Of a DNA stretch of 64,000 nucleotides, positions 1 to 9,096 are shown piece by piece. The DNA is from Dakarella massiliensis (GTDB taxonomy: Bacteria; Pseudomonadota; Gammaproteobacteria; Burkholderiales; Burkholderiaceae_F), in NCBI RefSeq assembly GCF_001182045.1, contig NZ_CVTY01000007.1:744001-808000 (forward strand). Direction: 5' to 3'. Under the pieces are notes generated by a model. The model saw nothing but the letters and a program-made list of their open reading frames with translations. It was not told the DNA's origin and did not search any database. The translations under genes and the position numbers were made by a program. Position 1 is the first letter of the stretch. Each line of letters opens with the position of its first letter.

Positions 1-890
1 GCCTTCCGCTCGAGCCCGGAGAGGAGGTCGTCCGTCTGCGCCGCGTCGTTACAGAGGATCAGCGCGTCGCACCCGGCGCGAAGCGCAGCCTCAGCCCGCT
101 GCACAATGCCGCCGAGCCCAAGCGCCCCGCCCATCGCGAGGTCGTCTGAGAAAATCACGCCCTGGAAACCGCACTTTTCGCGGAGCACATCCTGAAGCCA
201 GCGGCTCGAGAACGTCGCGGGGATCGCGTCCACGTCCGGATACATCACGTGAGCGGTCATCACGGAGTCGAGCGCTGAGCCAAGCCACGCGTAAGGCTTC
301 GCGTCCTGGCCGATGATTTCCGCCTGGAAACGGGTATCTTCCGGCAGCTCCTTATGGCTGTCGGCATTTGCCCAGCCGTGCCCCGGGAAGTGCTTCCCGC
401 AGGTCGCCATGCCGGCCGCGTGCATGCCGTCGATCATCGCGAGCGCGAGTTCCGCGACCACTTTGGGGCTGCGGGAGAAGGAGCGGTGACCGATCACGCG
501 GGAGTGCCCCCAGTCGAGATCGAGGTCCGGCGCGAAGGAGAAATCAACGCCGCGCGCGAGGAGTTCCGCCGCGAGCACGTAGCCGTGAGACCAGGACGCG
601 CGGAGCGCCTCCCCCGCGTCATGCTCATACATCCTGCCGTACTGGGCGAGCGCCGGAAGGCGCGTGAACCCGTCGCGGAATCGCTGCACGCGGCCTCCTT
701 CGTGGTCCACCGAAATCAGAACGCCGGGTTTCACCTCATGAATCTCGCGGCAGAGCGCCCGGAGCTGCTCCGGGTTCTCAAAATTCCGCGTGAAGAGAAT
801 CACCATGCCAACGAGCGGCGACGCGATTCTGCGGCGGTCGTCATCCGTGAGCGTCGTGCCGCTCACATCCATCACTACGGGTCCCAGCAT
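1..890 (-). CDS. nagZ: Beta-N-acetylhexosaminidase NagZ (C-terminus cut by window edge)
   Basis: Family 3 glycoside hydrolase that removes N-acetylglucosamine from anhydro-muropeptides in the cytoplasm during cell-wall recycling. The 296 codons present match the family throughout. They include the EGGRVQRFR segment, the family signature KHFPGHG at residues 166-172, and FSDDLAMGG near 247-255, which supplies the probable nucleophile Asp249. The usual length is about 340 residues, so roughly 45-50 C-terminal residues lie left of base 1. The ATG at 890 is chosen because the N-terminus MLGPVVMDVSG lines up with known NagZ starts; an AGGA lies 8 nt upstream. It follows recO in the same direction after 98 bp. 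The acpS and pdxJ genes often found between the two in relatives are absent here. Confidence 0.93.
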   Translation of the reverse strand, partial: MLGPVVMDVSGTTLTDDDRRRIASPLVGMVILFTRNFENPEQLRALCREIHEVKPGVLISVDHEGGRVQRFRDGFTRLPALAQYGRMYEHDAGEALRASWSHGYVLAAELLARGVDFSFAPDLDLDWGHSRVIGHRSFSRSPKVVAELALAMIDGMHAAGMATCGKHFPGHGWANADSHKELPEDTRFQAEIIGQDAKPYAWLGSALDSVMTAHVMYPDVDAIPATFSSRWLQDVLREKCGFQGVIFSDDLAMGGALGLGGIVQRAEAALRAGCDALILCNDAAQTDDLLSGLERK

Positions 891-934
891 TCCTTTATTC
901 CTATTCTTTTCAGTCAATCAATGATTCGGTTGTT

Positions 935-967
935 AAAACCCAAGGCGCGCCTCCGGATGACGCGCCT
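935..967 (-). terminator. Possible terminator after recO
   Basis: Inverted repeat AGGCGCG (943-949) / CGCGCCT (961-967). On the minus strand it is followed, a few bases on, by a short T-run (TTTT). It sits in the recO-nagZ gap. The T-run is short and offset, so this may be only partial termination. Confidence 0.35.
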
Positions 968-988
968 GGAGAGAGTCCCCTCAGGCTC

Positions 989-1741
989 TCAGAGTCTCTT
1001 CAGTTCGGAGAGTATGCGGCGGGTATTCAGCGGCCGGTCTCCGAGAAGGCTCGCGATCACGCCCCGGAAGAGGCTTTTCGCGGTCCGGGCCGAGAGGGGG
1101 TTCGAGAAATCCAATTTTACGACGGACTTCAGCGTGTCCGATGTGTAAAAAGTGACACCCTCTGGCGCCGAGGTTCCGGCGTACACGAGCTCCTCCCCCC
1201 GGAGCACATAGAAGCCATCGCGGAACTCCGTGGGGAAACCGTACCCCGCGTAGCGGAGGAGCCTGAATTCAAACGTGCGGAGCGCGGCTTCGATCGCGGG
1301 AGCCGTGTTTTCGGTCGCGAGCACCTTCAGCGCGTCCCAGTACGCGACAAAAAGCCGTTCCTCGGGATCCTCACGCGGGGTGAGCCGAAGAAGGAGCTCA
1401 TTCAGGTAGAAGGCGGAGAGAAGCGAGTCTCCCTCCACCGGAGCGAAGCCCCCCATCCATTCCACCTTCATGAGGGTCTTTGTCGCTCCGCTCCCGTTCC
1501 AGCTGATGAGGAGCGGGGAAAATTCCGAGAGGATTCCCCGCATGGGGCTTGTCGGGCGTTTCGCCCCGCGGGCCCGGGCGAGGATCCGCCCGTGATGCCG
1601 CGTATAGAAGTCGACGAGAAGACTCGTTTCGGACCACGGTTCCATCCGGAGGACAAAGGCGGGTTCACCGGTGACCCGGTCACCGCCCTTCCGGTTGATG
1701 TACCCGCCTAACAGCGTCTGGGGATTCGTGTTTCCCGCCAT
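989..1741 (-). CDS. recO: DNA repair protein RecO
   Basis: Recombination mediator that binds single-stranded DNA and SSB and helps RecR load RecA in the RecFOR pathway. The 250 residues show the RecO N-terminal OB-fold (PWSETSLLVDFYTRHHG, then ARGAKRPTS) and the helical domain (FYLNELLLRL, FEFRLLRYAGYG). It starts 9 nt after era ends and is the usual last gene of the lepA-lepB-rnc-era-recO operon. The ATG at 1741 has only a weak GGAA upstream. It gives about 22 residues before the conserved region, so an in-frame GTG at 1675 is a reasonable alternative start. The family zinc-binding cysteines are not evident in this copy. Confidence 0.93.
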   Translation of the reverse strand: MAGNTNPQTLLGGYINRKGGDRVTGEPAFVLRMEPWSETSLLVDFYTRHHGRILARARGAKRPTSPMRGILSEFSPLLISWNGSGATKTLMKVEWMGGFAPVEGDSLLSAFYLNELLLRLTPREDPEERLFVAYWDALKVLATENTAPAIEAALRTFEFRLLRYAGYGFPTEFRDGFYVLRGEELVYAGTSAPEGVTFYTSDTLKSVVKLDFSNPLSARTAKSLFRGVIASLLGDRPLNTRRILSELKRL

Positions 1742-1750
1742 GATTCCGGT

Positions 1751-2701
1751 TTACTCGTACCCCAGGGTCTTCAGAGCGCGGATATCGTCGCTCCAGCCGC
1801 GGCGGACGCGGACCCAGACTTCGAGGTGAACGGGTTTTCCGAGCATCTTTTCGACGTCGGCTCGGGCGAGACGCGAGATTTCGCGAAGCTTCGCGCCCTT
1901 TTCGCCGATCACGATCGGACGGTGCCGCTCGTTATCAACGAGAAGCGTCGCGATGATTTCCGCGGACTTATCCGTTTCATCCCACTTATCGATCGTCACG
2001 GCGATCCCGTAGGGGAGCTCGTCGCCAAGAAGCCGGAACGCCTTTTCGCGCACCGTTTCCGCGACGAGGAACCGCGGGCTCTTATCTGTATAGAGATCGG
2101 GGTCGTAGTACGGAGCGTCTTCCGGCAGATACTTCTTCGCTTCCTCAAGAAGCTCCTCGCACTGTTTGCCCTTCTTCGCCGACGTCGGAATGATCGCGGC
2201 GAACGGGAACTTCTGCATCGACTCCGCCATGAGCGGGAGGAGCGCCTCGCGGTTCTTCAGTTCGTCCGTTTTATTCAGCACCAGAATCACCGTGCTTTCG
2301 CGCGGGATCAGGCGAAGCACTTCCTCATCCGCCTTCTTCCAGCCGATCGCGTCGATCACGAAGAACACGACGTCCACTTCAGAGAGCACGCCCCGCACCA
2401 CATTATTCATGTGGTGAATCAGGCCGCCCTTATATTTGCTCTGGAAGCCCGGGGTATCGACAAACACGTACTGCGCGTTGTCGCGCGTCAGGACGCCGAG
2501 CACGCGGTCACGCGTCGTCTGCGGCTTATGGCTCGTGATCGAGACTTTCTCGCCCACGAGGTAGTTGATCAGAGTGCTCTTCCCCACATTCGGGCGCCCC
2601 ACGACGGCGATGTAGCCGCAGCGGAACCCCTTCGGGTAAGGCCTTTCCTCAGGAATCACGACAGACGGTGCCGCGTCTTCCTGCTTTTCTTCATTCGCCA
2701 T
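1751..2701 (-). CDS. era: GTPase Era
   Basis: Essential Ras-like GTPase that binds the 3' end of 16S rRNA and takes part in 30S subunit maturation. The G1 loop [10 protein letters not shown]3 DTPG and G4 NKTD are all visible in the N-terminal G domain, and a KH domain follows (VIGEKGAKLREISRLAR). The start is set at the ATG at 2701 (protein MANEEK..., 316 residues) because GGAG lies 9 nt upstream. An in-frame GTG 21 nt further upstream would put that Shine-Dalgarno inside the gene. It lies 45 nt after rnc, consistent with cotranscription. Confidence 0.96.
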   Translation of the reverse strand: MANEEKQEDAAPSVVIPEERPYPKGFRCGYIAVVGRPNVGKSTLINYLVGEKVSITSHKPQTTRDRVLGVLTRDNAQYVFVDTPGFQSKYKGGLIHHMNNVVRGVLSEVDVVFFVIDAIGWKKADEEVLRLIPRESTVILVLNKTDELKNREALLPLMAESMQKFPFAAIIPTSAKKGKQCEELLEEAKKYLPEDAPYYDPDLYTDKSPRFLVAETVREKAFRLLGDELPYGIAVTIDKWDETDKSAEIIATLLVDNERHRPIVIGEKGAKLREISRLARADVEKMLGKPVHLEVWVRVRRGWSDDIRALKTLGYE

Positions 2702-2746
2702 CTCAATATTCTCCAGAAACACGGTTCAGGGCTCGGAGCACCGGCA

Positions 2747-3484
2747 TCAGGCGGACGCCGGCTTCAGCTTCGCGGCTTCAGGCTTCTCCTGAAGAGCCTT
2801 CAAGGCGGCCGCCGCGGCATGCTGCTCCGCGTCACGCCGGTTCGTACCGGTGCCATCCGTCCGGATGCCGAAATGCTCCACCACGCATTCGCAGACAAAG
2901 GTCTGCGAATTGGCCTGCCCCGTGCAGCTCACGACCCGATAGGCCGGCAGCGGCAGGTGATTCCCCTGAAGGACCTCCTGCAGCTTCGTCTTCGGGTCTT
3001 TTCCCATGCGTTCGGGGAGGTCCGCGAGGATCTTCGCGTAGAGCCTCAGGATGACGGTCTGAGCCTGCTCAAAACCGCCGTCCAGAAACACCGCGCCGAA
3101 AACCGCTTCCATGGCGTCCGCAAGGATCGAGGGGCGGCTGCGACCGCCTGACTTAACCTCACCCTCGCCCATCAGGAGGAAATCACTGATACCGACATCG
3201 GCCGCGATTTCGTCGAGCGCCTTTTCGCAGACGAGATTGCTCCGGACGCGCGAGAGGCGCCCTTCGCTGAAGTGCGAATCGAGTTTGAAGAGCTCGTAGC
3301 CGATCGTGCACCCGAGCACCGAGTCCCCGAGGAACTCAAGCCGCTCGTTATGATCCGCGCTGAAGCTGCGGTGCGTTGTCGCGCGCCGCAGCAAAGCTCT
3401 GTTTTTAAACTGATAGCCGATCCGTTTCTCCAGCTCCTGCAGTTCTAGCATAGTCTTTGTTGCCTCGTATTCCAGCTTATTCAA
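2747..3484 (-). CDS. rnc: Ribonuclease III
   Basis: Double-strand-specific endoribonuclease that processes the 30S pre-rRNA and cuts structured mRNAs and antisense duplexes. The RNase III signature NERLEFLGDSVLG is at residues 46-58 with the catalytic Glu50 and Asp54, and the second acidic patch is in DAMEAVFGAVF. A C-terminal dsRNA-binding domain follows (residues about 165-235) and the protein ends in an alanine-rich tail. Length 245 is normal to slightly long. The ATG at 3484 overlaps the end of lepB by 8 nt, which suggests translational coupling; a start at Met12 is possible. Confidence 0.96.
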   Translation of the reverse strand: MNKLEYEATKTMLELQELEKRIGYQFKNRALLRRATTHRSFSADHNERLEFLGDSVLGCTIGYELFKLDSHFSEGRLSRVRSNLVCEKALDEIAADVGISDFLLMGEGEVKSGGRSRPSILADAMEAVFGAVFLDGGFEQAQTVILRLYAKILADLPERMGKDPKTKLQEVLQGNHLPLPAYRVVSCTGQANSQTFVCECVVEHFGIRTDGTGTNRRDAEQHAAAAALKALQEKPEAAKLKPASA

Positions 3485-4364
3485 AGTGTCCGACGCGGGA
3501 CATGTGGAAGATGTTCAGCCAGATGAAGAACGCCCGGCCGACAATATTTTCTTCCGGAACAAAACCCCAGTAACGGCTGTCGTCGGAGTTGTCGCGGTTG
3601 TCGCCCATCACGAAGTAGTGGCCGGCAGGCACCGTGGTTTCAAAACCGGTATCCGTATAGTGAATACGGCCCGGGTGCGTCTGCGCTTCCATCGGGGTCG
3701 TCGCGTCCGGAGCCCGCGGATCCACGAGCATGCGGTGGACGTGGCCCTGAAGTGTCTCCTGTCGTTCGTTAAGCGTCACCATGAATTCCTGATCCACGTA
3801 GTCGCCGATCGGTTTCTGCGGCTGCTCAACGCCGTTGATATAGAGGATCTTGTTGCGGTACACCACCTTGTCGCCCGGGACACCCACGACACGCTTGATG
3901 AGGTCGGTGCCAGGCTGCATCGGGTGATCAAACACGATCACGTCGCCCGCCTTCGGCTTCGTCCCCTCGGTGAGCTTGGTATTCAGCACCGGGAAGCGGA
4001 TACCGTACTCGTACTTGTTCACGGCGATGAAGTCACCGGACTGCAGCGTCGGGAGCATCGAGCCAGACGGAATGCGGAACGGCTCCACCACGAAACTGCG
4101 CACGACGAAAACGAGCAGAATCACGGGGAAGAGCCCGGCCGTCCACTCGAGCCACACCGGCTGACGCTTCGCCTTATACTCCACCACCTTCCGTTCGTCG
4201 GAGAGCACCGGATCCGCCGGATCCATCCCTGGGTGCGCGGCGTCAAACTCCGCCACCGCGGCTCGCGCGGCTTCCGCTCGCTTCTTCTTCCAGACGAAAA
4301 TGTCGCCGAACCAGAAGACGCCCGTCACGACCGTGAGGATCAGCAGTATCAGAGGAAAATCCAT
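3477..4364 (-). CDS. lepB: Signal peptidase I, copy 1 (downstream copy)
   Basis: Inner-membrane serine protease that removes signal peptides from Sec and Tat substrates on the periplasmic face. There is a TM helix at residues about 2-20, a cytoplasmic loop with a cluster of charges, and a second TM helix at about 74-92. The catalytic Ser102 lies in PSGSMLPT, the Lys general base Lys157 in LIKRVVGVPGD, and the box E motif MGDNRDNSDDSRYWG near the end. At 295 residues it has a longer cytoplasmic loop than its tandem neighbour. An AGGAG sits 6 nt before the ATG. All catalytic residues are intact in both copies. Confidence 0.95.
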   Translation of the reverse strand: MDFPLILLILTVVTGVFWFGDIFVWKKKRAEAARAAVAEFDAAHPGMDPADPVLSDERKVVEYKAKRQPVWLEWTAGLFPVILLVFVVRSFVVEPFRIPSGSMLPTLQSGDFIAVNKYEYGIRFPVLNTKLTEGTKPKAGDVIVFDHPMQPGTDLIKRVVGVPGDKVVYRNKILYINGVEQPQKPIGDYVDQEFMVTLNERQETLQGHVHRMLVDPRAPDATTPMEAQTHPGRIHYTDTGFETTVPAGHYFVMGDNRDNSDDSRYWGFVPEENIVGRAFFIWLNIFHMSRVGHFE

Positions 4365-4436
4365 TCCTTGCTCCTAAGAGTTTTCTTATTCTTGCTTCGA
4401 TGAGCCGGGCGGAAAGCCCGCAGCCGCGCTGCTTTT

Positions 4437-5249
4437 TCAGTGAATGCGGCCGAACCGTCTCATATTGTGGAAATTGGCCCAGATGAAAAACGCCCGGCCA
4501 ATAATATTCTTTTCCGGGACGAACCCCCAGTAGCGGCTGTCTTCGGAATTGTCCCGATTATCGCCCATCACGAAGTACTGGCCTTCCGGAATCCGGCAGA
4601 CCACGCCCCGGCGGCTGTAGCGGCAGCTGTCGGTCGGGCTCATGCCAGCGACCGGCTGCACTTCGGACGAGATATTGGGGTTAAGGACGATCGCGTGCTT
4701 CTTCCCGCCGAGCTTCTCGATCCGGAGAATCTGCCAGTTGTGTTTATAGCCCTTCGCAGCCTCGACCGCTTTGCGAGGGGGGCGCGTAAGCGGCGCGGGT
4801 TCTCCGTTCACCACAAGCTTCTTATCGAGATACACCACCTCATCCCCCGGAAGCCCCACCACGCGCTTAATGTAGTCGAGTTTCGGATTCGGCGGATAGC
4901 GGAACACGATCACGTCGCCGCGCTCAGGCGACGACGCGTCGATCACTTTGAAGTGCGAGAGCGGAAGCCGGATCCCGTAGGAGAACTTATTCACGAGAAC
5001 AAAGTCCCCCGGGATCAGCGTCGGCTCCATGGAGCCTGAGGGAATCCGGAAGGGTTCCACGACAAAGCTCCGGAAGATAAAGATCACGAAGAGAATCGGG
5101 AAAAGCCCCGCCGAGTACTCGAGCCACTTCGGCTGCTGCGCGGTGCCGCCGGATGACAGATGGCGCGCGGGCGCCCACACCCAGCGGTCAAGCACCCAGA
5201 GGATGCCTGACACCGCGGTGATCAGAGCGATTGGCAGCGTGTAGTCCAT
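4437..5249 (-). CDS. lepB: Signal peptidase I, copy 2 (upstream copy)
   Basis: Paralogue of the signal peptidase gene immediately downstream, in the same orientation with a 72-bp gap. It has two TM helices (about 5-25 and 46-64), nucleophile Ser73 in PSGSMEPT, Lys128 in YIKRVVGLPGD, and the box E segment MGDNRDNSEDSRYWG. The 270-residue protein carries a different periplasmic insert (residues about 140-205) from copy 1, including a Cys in DSCRYSRRGVVCR. Substrate division between the copies cannot be judged from sequence. It lies 33 nt after lepA, the normal lepA-lepB arrangement. GGAAG lies 8 nt before the ATG. Confidence 0.95.
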   Translation of the reverse strand: MDYTLPIALITAVSGILWVLDRWVWAPARHLSSGGTAQQPKWLEYSAGLFPILFVIFIFRSFVVEPFRIPSGSMEPTLIPGDFVLVNKFSYGIRLPLSHFKVIDASSPERGDVIVFRYPPNPKLDYIKRVVGLPGDEVVYLDKKLVVNGEPAPLTRPPRKAVEAAKGYKHNWQILRIEKLGGKKHAIVLNPNISSEVQPVAGMSPTDSCRYSRRGVVCRIPEGQYFVMGDNRDNSEDSRYWGFVPEKNIIGRAFFIWANFHNMRRFGRIH

Positions 5250-5282
5250 GGCGATGGCTTCCGGTTTCGCGGCGCGGCTTGA

Positions 5283-7085
5283 CTAGCCGTTCTTATCCGT
5301 CCCCATCTGCAGCACGGCGAGGAACGCTTCCTGCGGGATCGTCACGTGACCCACCTGCTTCATGCGCTTCTTACCGGCCTTCTGCTTCTCAAGGAGCTTC
5401 CGCTTACGCGTGATGTCGCCGCCGTAGCACTTCGCGAGCACATTCTTGCGGAGCGCCTTCACGTTCTCTCGCGCGATGATCTCAGCGCCGATCGCGGCCT
5501 GAATCGCAACGTCATACATCTGGCGCGGGATCAGTTCGCGGAGCTTCGCCGCGATTTCGCGTCCGCGGCGGCGGGCGCTCGAGCGGTGAATGATCGAGGA
5601 GAGCGGATCAACCTTGTCGCCGTTGATCAGCATGTCGACCTTCACCACATCACTCGCGCGGAATTCGAGGAAGTCGTAATCCATCGAGGCGTAGCCGCGG
5701 GTGAGCGACTTCAGCGTGTCGAAGAAGTCGAGCACGATTTCGGCGAGCGGCAGCTCGTACGTCAGTACCACCTGACGGCCGTGATAGGCGAGGTTCTTCT
5801 GGATACCGCGCTTCTCCTGGCAGAGCTTGATCACCGTGCCGACGAATTCAGGCGGCACAAAGATCGTCACCGTGTCGATCGGCTCACGGATTTCCTCAAT
5901 GCGGTCAACCGGCGGAAGCTTCGACGGGTTCTCAATCTGAACGACGGAGCCATCCGTGAGCTTCACCTCATACACCACGGACGGCGCCGTCGTGATGAGG
6001 TCCTGGTTGTACTCACGCTCCAGACGCTCCTGCACGATCTCCATGTGAAGGAGACCGAGGAACCCGGCTCGGAAACCGAAGCCAAGCGCCTGGGAGACTT
6101 CAGGCTCAAAGTGCAGTGACGCGTCATTCAGCTGGAGCTTCTCCAGCGCGTCGCGGAGTGAATCGTATTCCGAGGCCTCGACCGGGTAGAGACCAGCGAA
6201 CACCTGAGGCTTCACCTGCTTGAAACCGGGAAGCGGATCGGTCGCCGGGTTCTGGGCGAGCGTCACCGTGTCACCGACACGGGCGTCACGGATTTCCTTG
6301 ATACCCGCGATGATGAAGCCCACTTCGCCCGCCTGCAGCATCTCGCGCGGGGTGGATCGCGGTGAAAAGACACCAAGCTGCTCAACCAAATGCGTCGCGC
6401 CGGTCGCCATCAGCTGGATCTTATCCTTCACGTGAAGCGTTCCTTCCTTCACGCGGACCAGCATCACAACGCCCACATAGCTGTCGTACCAGGAGTCGAT
6501 CACGAGGGCTTTCAGCTTCCCCGCGCGGTCACCCGTGGGAGGCGGAATCCGCTTCACGACGGCTTCCAGAATGTCATCCACGCCCATGCCGGTCTTCGCG
6601 GAGCAGAGAATCGCGTCATCGGCCTCAATACCGATCACGTCCTCGATTTCCTCACGCGCGGCATCCGGCTGCGCGGACGGCAGGTCCATCTTATTGAGCA
6701 CCGGCACCACGGTGACCCCGAGGTCAATCGCGGTGTAGCAGTTCGCGACGGTCTGCGCCTCAACGCCCTGCGTCGCGTCAACGACAAGCAGCGCGCCTTC
6801 GCAGGCGGAAAGCGAACGCGAAACTTCGTAGGAAAAGTCGACGTGCCCGGGAGTATCGATCAGGTTCAGTTCATAGACCTGTCCATCCTGCGCCTTGTAG
6901 CGCAGCGACGCCGTCTGGGCTTTGATCGTGATGCCGCGCTCACGCTCGAGATCCATCGAGTCGAGCACCTGGCTCTCCATCTCACGGTTCGAGAGGCCGC
7001 CGCAGCGTTCGATCAGACGGTCGGCCAGCGTCGATTTGCCGTGGTCGATGTGGGCAATAATGGAAAAATTACGGATATTCTGCAT
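5283..7085 (-). CDS. lepA: Elongation factor 4 (LepA)
   Basis: Ribosome-bound translational GTPase that acts during initiation and elongation under stress. The sequence opens with the canonical [19 protein letters not shown] (G1) and has DTPGHVDF (G3), NKMDLP (G4), EF-G-like domains II, III and V, and the LepA-specific C-terminal domain (residues about 490-600). It is 600 residues long, as in other bacteria. The start at 7085 is set by homology: the upstream ATG at 7136 would add 17 unconserved residues. Neither has a convincing Shine-Dalgarno. It is the first gene of lepA-lepB-lepB-rnc-era-recO. A TAGAAT hexamer (7209-7214, minus) could be the -10, but no good -35 is seen. Confidence 0.97.
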   Translation of the reverse strand: MQNIRNFSIIAHIDHGKSTLADRLIERCGGLSNREMESQVLDSMDLERERGITIKAQTASLRYKAQDGQVYELNLIDTPGHVDFSYEVSRSLSACEGALLVVDATQGVEAQTVANCYTAIDLGVTVVPVLNKMDLPSAQPDAAREEIEDVIGIEADDAILCSAKTGMGVDDILEAVVKRIPPPTGDRAGKLKALVIDSWYDSYVGVVMLVRVKEGTLHVKDKIQLMATGATHLVEQLGVFSPRSTPREMLQAGEVGFIIAGIKEIRDARVGDTVTLAQNPATDPLPGFKQVKPQVFAGLYPVEASEYDSLRDALEKLQLNDASLHFEPEVSQALGFGFRAGFLGLLHMEIVQERLEREYNQDLITTAPSVVYEVKLTDGSVVQIENPSKLPPVDRIEEIREPIDTVTIFVPPEFVGTVIKLCQEKRGIQKNLAYHGRQVVLTYELPLAEIVLDFFDTLKSLTRGYASMDYDFLEFRASDVVKVDMLINGDKVDPLSSIIHRSSARRRGREIAAKLRELIPRQMYDVAIQAAIGAEIIARENVKALRKNVLAKCYGGDITRKRKLLEKQKAGKKRMKQVGHVTIPQEAFLAVLQMGTDKNG

Positions 7086-7239
7086 GTGTGTATCGTAAAC
7101 CGCCCTCAAGGGTCGGGAAGCCGCTTCCGGCTTCATCCGGCCGCGCGGCAGCGGACCCGAATCCGGGTCTCAGAGGCCGCCCTGCCGCTCGTGTAGGGTG
7201 AATGCGTGATTCTAACATGAGGGGCGCAAGGCCCTGAAA

Positions 7240-7269
7240 AATAAAGGCGCCGCGAGAGGCGCCTTTATT
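7240..7269 (-). terminator. Rho-independent terminator after fabF
   Basis: Perfect 12-bp stem AATAAAGGCGCC / GGCGCCTTTATT around a 6-nt loop (7252-7257), with a T-rich run (TTTATTTTTC) on the minus strand. It separates the fatty-acid cluster from lepA. The stem is symmetric, but only the minus strand has a good T-tract. Confidence 0.85.
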
Positions 7270-7327
7270 GCGTCGGAAAGAGCCCCTCCTGGAAAACACC
7301 GCGGGCGCCCTTACGTCGTTACGCGAA

Positions 7328-8557
7328 TCAGTCCACGAGACCGTAGATGATCGTGGAATTCGTGCCGCCGAAGCCGAACGAATTCTTCATCGCGTTCTTC
7401 ACCGGCATCTTGCGCGCGGTGTTCGCGCAGCAGTCGACCGGGCAGGCCGGATCCTGGTTCTCGACGTTGATCGTCGGGGGAACAATCTGATCGCGGAGCG
7501 CGAGGATCGTGAAGACGGACTCGATGCCGCCGGCGCCGCCAAGCAGATGACCCGTCATCGACTTCGTGGAGCTCATGACGAGGTTCTTCACGTCGTCACC
7601 GAACACCTGCATCACGGCCTTGCTTTCGTTCGCGTCGCCGATCGAGGTCGACGTGCCGTGGGCGTTCAGGTACTGAATGTCAGAGGGCTTGAGACCAGCG
7701 TGGTCGAGCGCCATCTGCATGCAGCGGGTCGGGCCGTCAACAGACGGGGTCGTGATGTTGTAGGCGTCGCCGGAAAGGCCGTAACCCTTCACTTCGCAGT
7801 AGATGTGGGCGCCGCGGGCCTTCGCGTGCTCGTACTCTTCGAGGACGAGGATGCCGCTGCCTTCACCCATCACAAAGCCGTTGCGGTCCTTGTCGAACGG
7901 ACGGGAAGCCTTCTCAGGCTCATCGTTCCGGCGGGAAAGGGCGTGCATGTTATCGAAACCGGAAATACAGACCGGGCAGATCGGGGCTTCAGCGCCGCCC
8001 GCCACCATCGCGTCCGCGTCACCGCGGGCAATGATGCAGGCCGCCTCGCCGATCGCGTGAAGGCCGGTGGAGCAGGCCGTGGCATAAGCGACGTTCGGAC
8101 CCTTCAGGCCCTTCAGGATCGAGAATTCGCCGGACGCCATATTGATGATGCAGCCCGGGATCAGGAACGGAGAGACGCGGCGCGGTCCCTTTTCCTTCAG
8201 GATGTTCGCGTTTTCGCAGATCGTCACGAGGCCGCCGATGCCGGAGCCGATCGCGACACCGATGCGGTGAGCGTTTTCTTCCGTCACGACGAGACCGCTG
8301 TCCTCGAGCGCCTGGGAGCCGGCCACAGCGCCGTACAGCACAAACTTATCGAAGCGGCGGGCTTCCTTCGCGGAAACATAGGCGCTCGCATCAAAATCAC
8401 GGATTTCACCCGCGATCTGGCAGGAGTATTCAGAAGCGTCAAAGCTCTGAATCTTCCGGACACCGGACTTACCGGCAAGCGCATTCTTCCAGGCTTCTTC
8501 AACGCTGTTACCAAGGGGGCACACAATGCCAAGCCCCGTCACGACCACACGACGCAT
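7328..8557 (-). CDS. fabF: 3-oxoacyl-[acyl-carrier-protein] synthase II
   Basis: Beta-ketoacyl-ACP synthase that condenses acyl-ACP with malonyl-ACP in the elongation cycle of type II fatty-acid synthesis. It is a 409-residue thiolase-fold protein. The active-site Cys162 is in YATACSTGLHA, the two catalytic histidines are in NAHGTSTSIGD and STKSMTGHLLGG, and the C-terminal glycine-rich NSFGFGGTN is present. The start is the ATG at 8557, with GGAG 9 nt upstream; a TTG five codons earlier would consume that site. It is the last gene of the fab cluster and is separated from acpP by a 144-bp gap holding a terminator-like hairpin. Confidence 0.97.
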   Translation of the reverse strand: MRRVVVTGLGIVCPLGNSVEEAWKNALAGKSGVRKIQSFDASEYSCQIAGEIRDFDASAYVSAKEARRFDKFVLYGAVAGSQALEDSGLVVTEENAHRIGVAIGSGIGGLVTICENANILKEKGPRRVSPFLIPGCIINMASGEFSILKGLKGPNVAYATACSTGLHAIGEAACIIARGDADAMVAGGAEAPICPVCISGFDNMHALSRRNDEPEKASRPFDKDRNGFVMGEGSGILVLEEYEHAKARGAHIYCEVKGYGLSGDAYNITTPSVDGPTRCMQMALDHAGLKPSDIQYLNAHGTSTSIGDANESKAVMQVFGDDVKNLVMSSTKSMTGHLLGGAGGIESVFTILALRDQIVPPTINVENQDPACPVDCCANTARKMPVKNAMKNSFGFGGTNSTIIYGLVD

Positions 8558-8583
8558 AACGACAAACTCCAAAAATTCAACGC

Positions 8584-8619
8584 AAAAAAAAGGGAAACCA
8601 GGCTCGTTCCCGGCTTCCC
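8584..8619 (-). terminator. Intercistronic terminator/attenuator between acpP and fabF
   Basis: On the minus strand an 11-bp stem (GGGAAGCCGGG / CCTGGTTTCCC, with two G-U pairs) is followed directly by eight T residues (8584-8591). It lies after acpP and only about 27 nt before the fabF start. It would let acpP be made in excess of fabF, which fits the high demand for carrier protein. Confidence 0.75.
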
Positions 8620-8701
8620 ATTCCTCAGGCCAGCCGCTTCTCCGGATAGTCTTTCAGCCGGGGTTCCCGACAGAAAGCGAAAAGCGAAAAGCCAGCGGAC
8701 A

Positions 8702-8944
8702 TCAGGCCTTCTGATGTTTCTTGATGTAATCGATCGCCTGCTGGACGGTGCGCAGCTTTTCCTGTTCGCTGTCCGGGATCTCAATGCCGAAGGCATCTTC
8801 AAGGGCCATCACGAGTTCAACGGTGTCAAGGCTGTCAGCGCCCAGATCTTCGATGAAGGCGGACTCATTCTTGATGTCGGCTTCATTGATGCTCAGCTGT
8901 TCAGCAACAACCTTCTTGACACGGGCTTCGATATTTTCTTCCAT
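8702..8944 (-). CDS. acpP: Acyl carrier protein
   Basis: Small acidic protein that carries growing acyl chains on a 4'-phosphopantetheine arm. It has 80 residues. The attachment site is Ser38 in the DSL motif ([16 protein letters not shown]), and the flanking helix II is conserved. GGAG lies 7 nt before the ATG. The 150-bp gap upstream, after fabG, is AT-rich and holds a hairpin followed by TATAAT- and GATAAT-like hexamers on the minus strand. This gene therefore probably has its own promoter in addition to readthrough from fabG; no -35 element could be fixed with confidence. Confidence 0.98.
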   Translation of the reverse strand: MEENIEARVKKVVAEQLSINEADIKNESAFIEDLGADSLDTVELVMALEDAFGIEIPDSEQEKLRTVQQAIDYIKKHQKA

Positions 8945-9062
8945 TTAAATCTCCGGGATCAAATAAAAAACTTCTGCGACGTGGAACGGTTCGGAACATT
9001 TCTTATCGATACCCGGTTCCATGCAGGATCAATAATTTTGATTATCGCAGAATTATATAAGA

Positions 9063-9085
9063 CCTCTGGAAAAAATTTCCAGAGG
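9063..9085 (-). terminator. Hairpin after fabG
   Basis: Perfect 10-bp inverted repeat CCTCTGGAAA / TTTCCAGAGG with a 3-nt A loop, 12 bp after the fabG stop. On the minus strand it is followed by TCTTATATAATT rather than a pure T-run, so termination is likely incomplete. Confidence 0.5.
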
Positions 9086-9096
9086 GGATGAGGCGG

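Noticed and set aside
4407..4421. Terminator between the two lepB genes
   Set aside because: Only a 5-bp stem (CGGGC / GCCCG) and no T-tract on the minus strand.
7086..7136. Longer lepA with 17 extra N-terminal residues
   Set aside because: The extension is not family-like and has no ribosome-binding site; the canonical LepA start is at 7085.
7268..9091. About 600-codon plus-strand frame opposite fabF and acpP
   Set aside because: Covers two clear genes, two terminators and two gene starts on the other strand; no recognisable domain.
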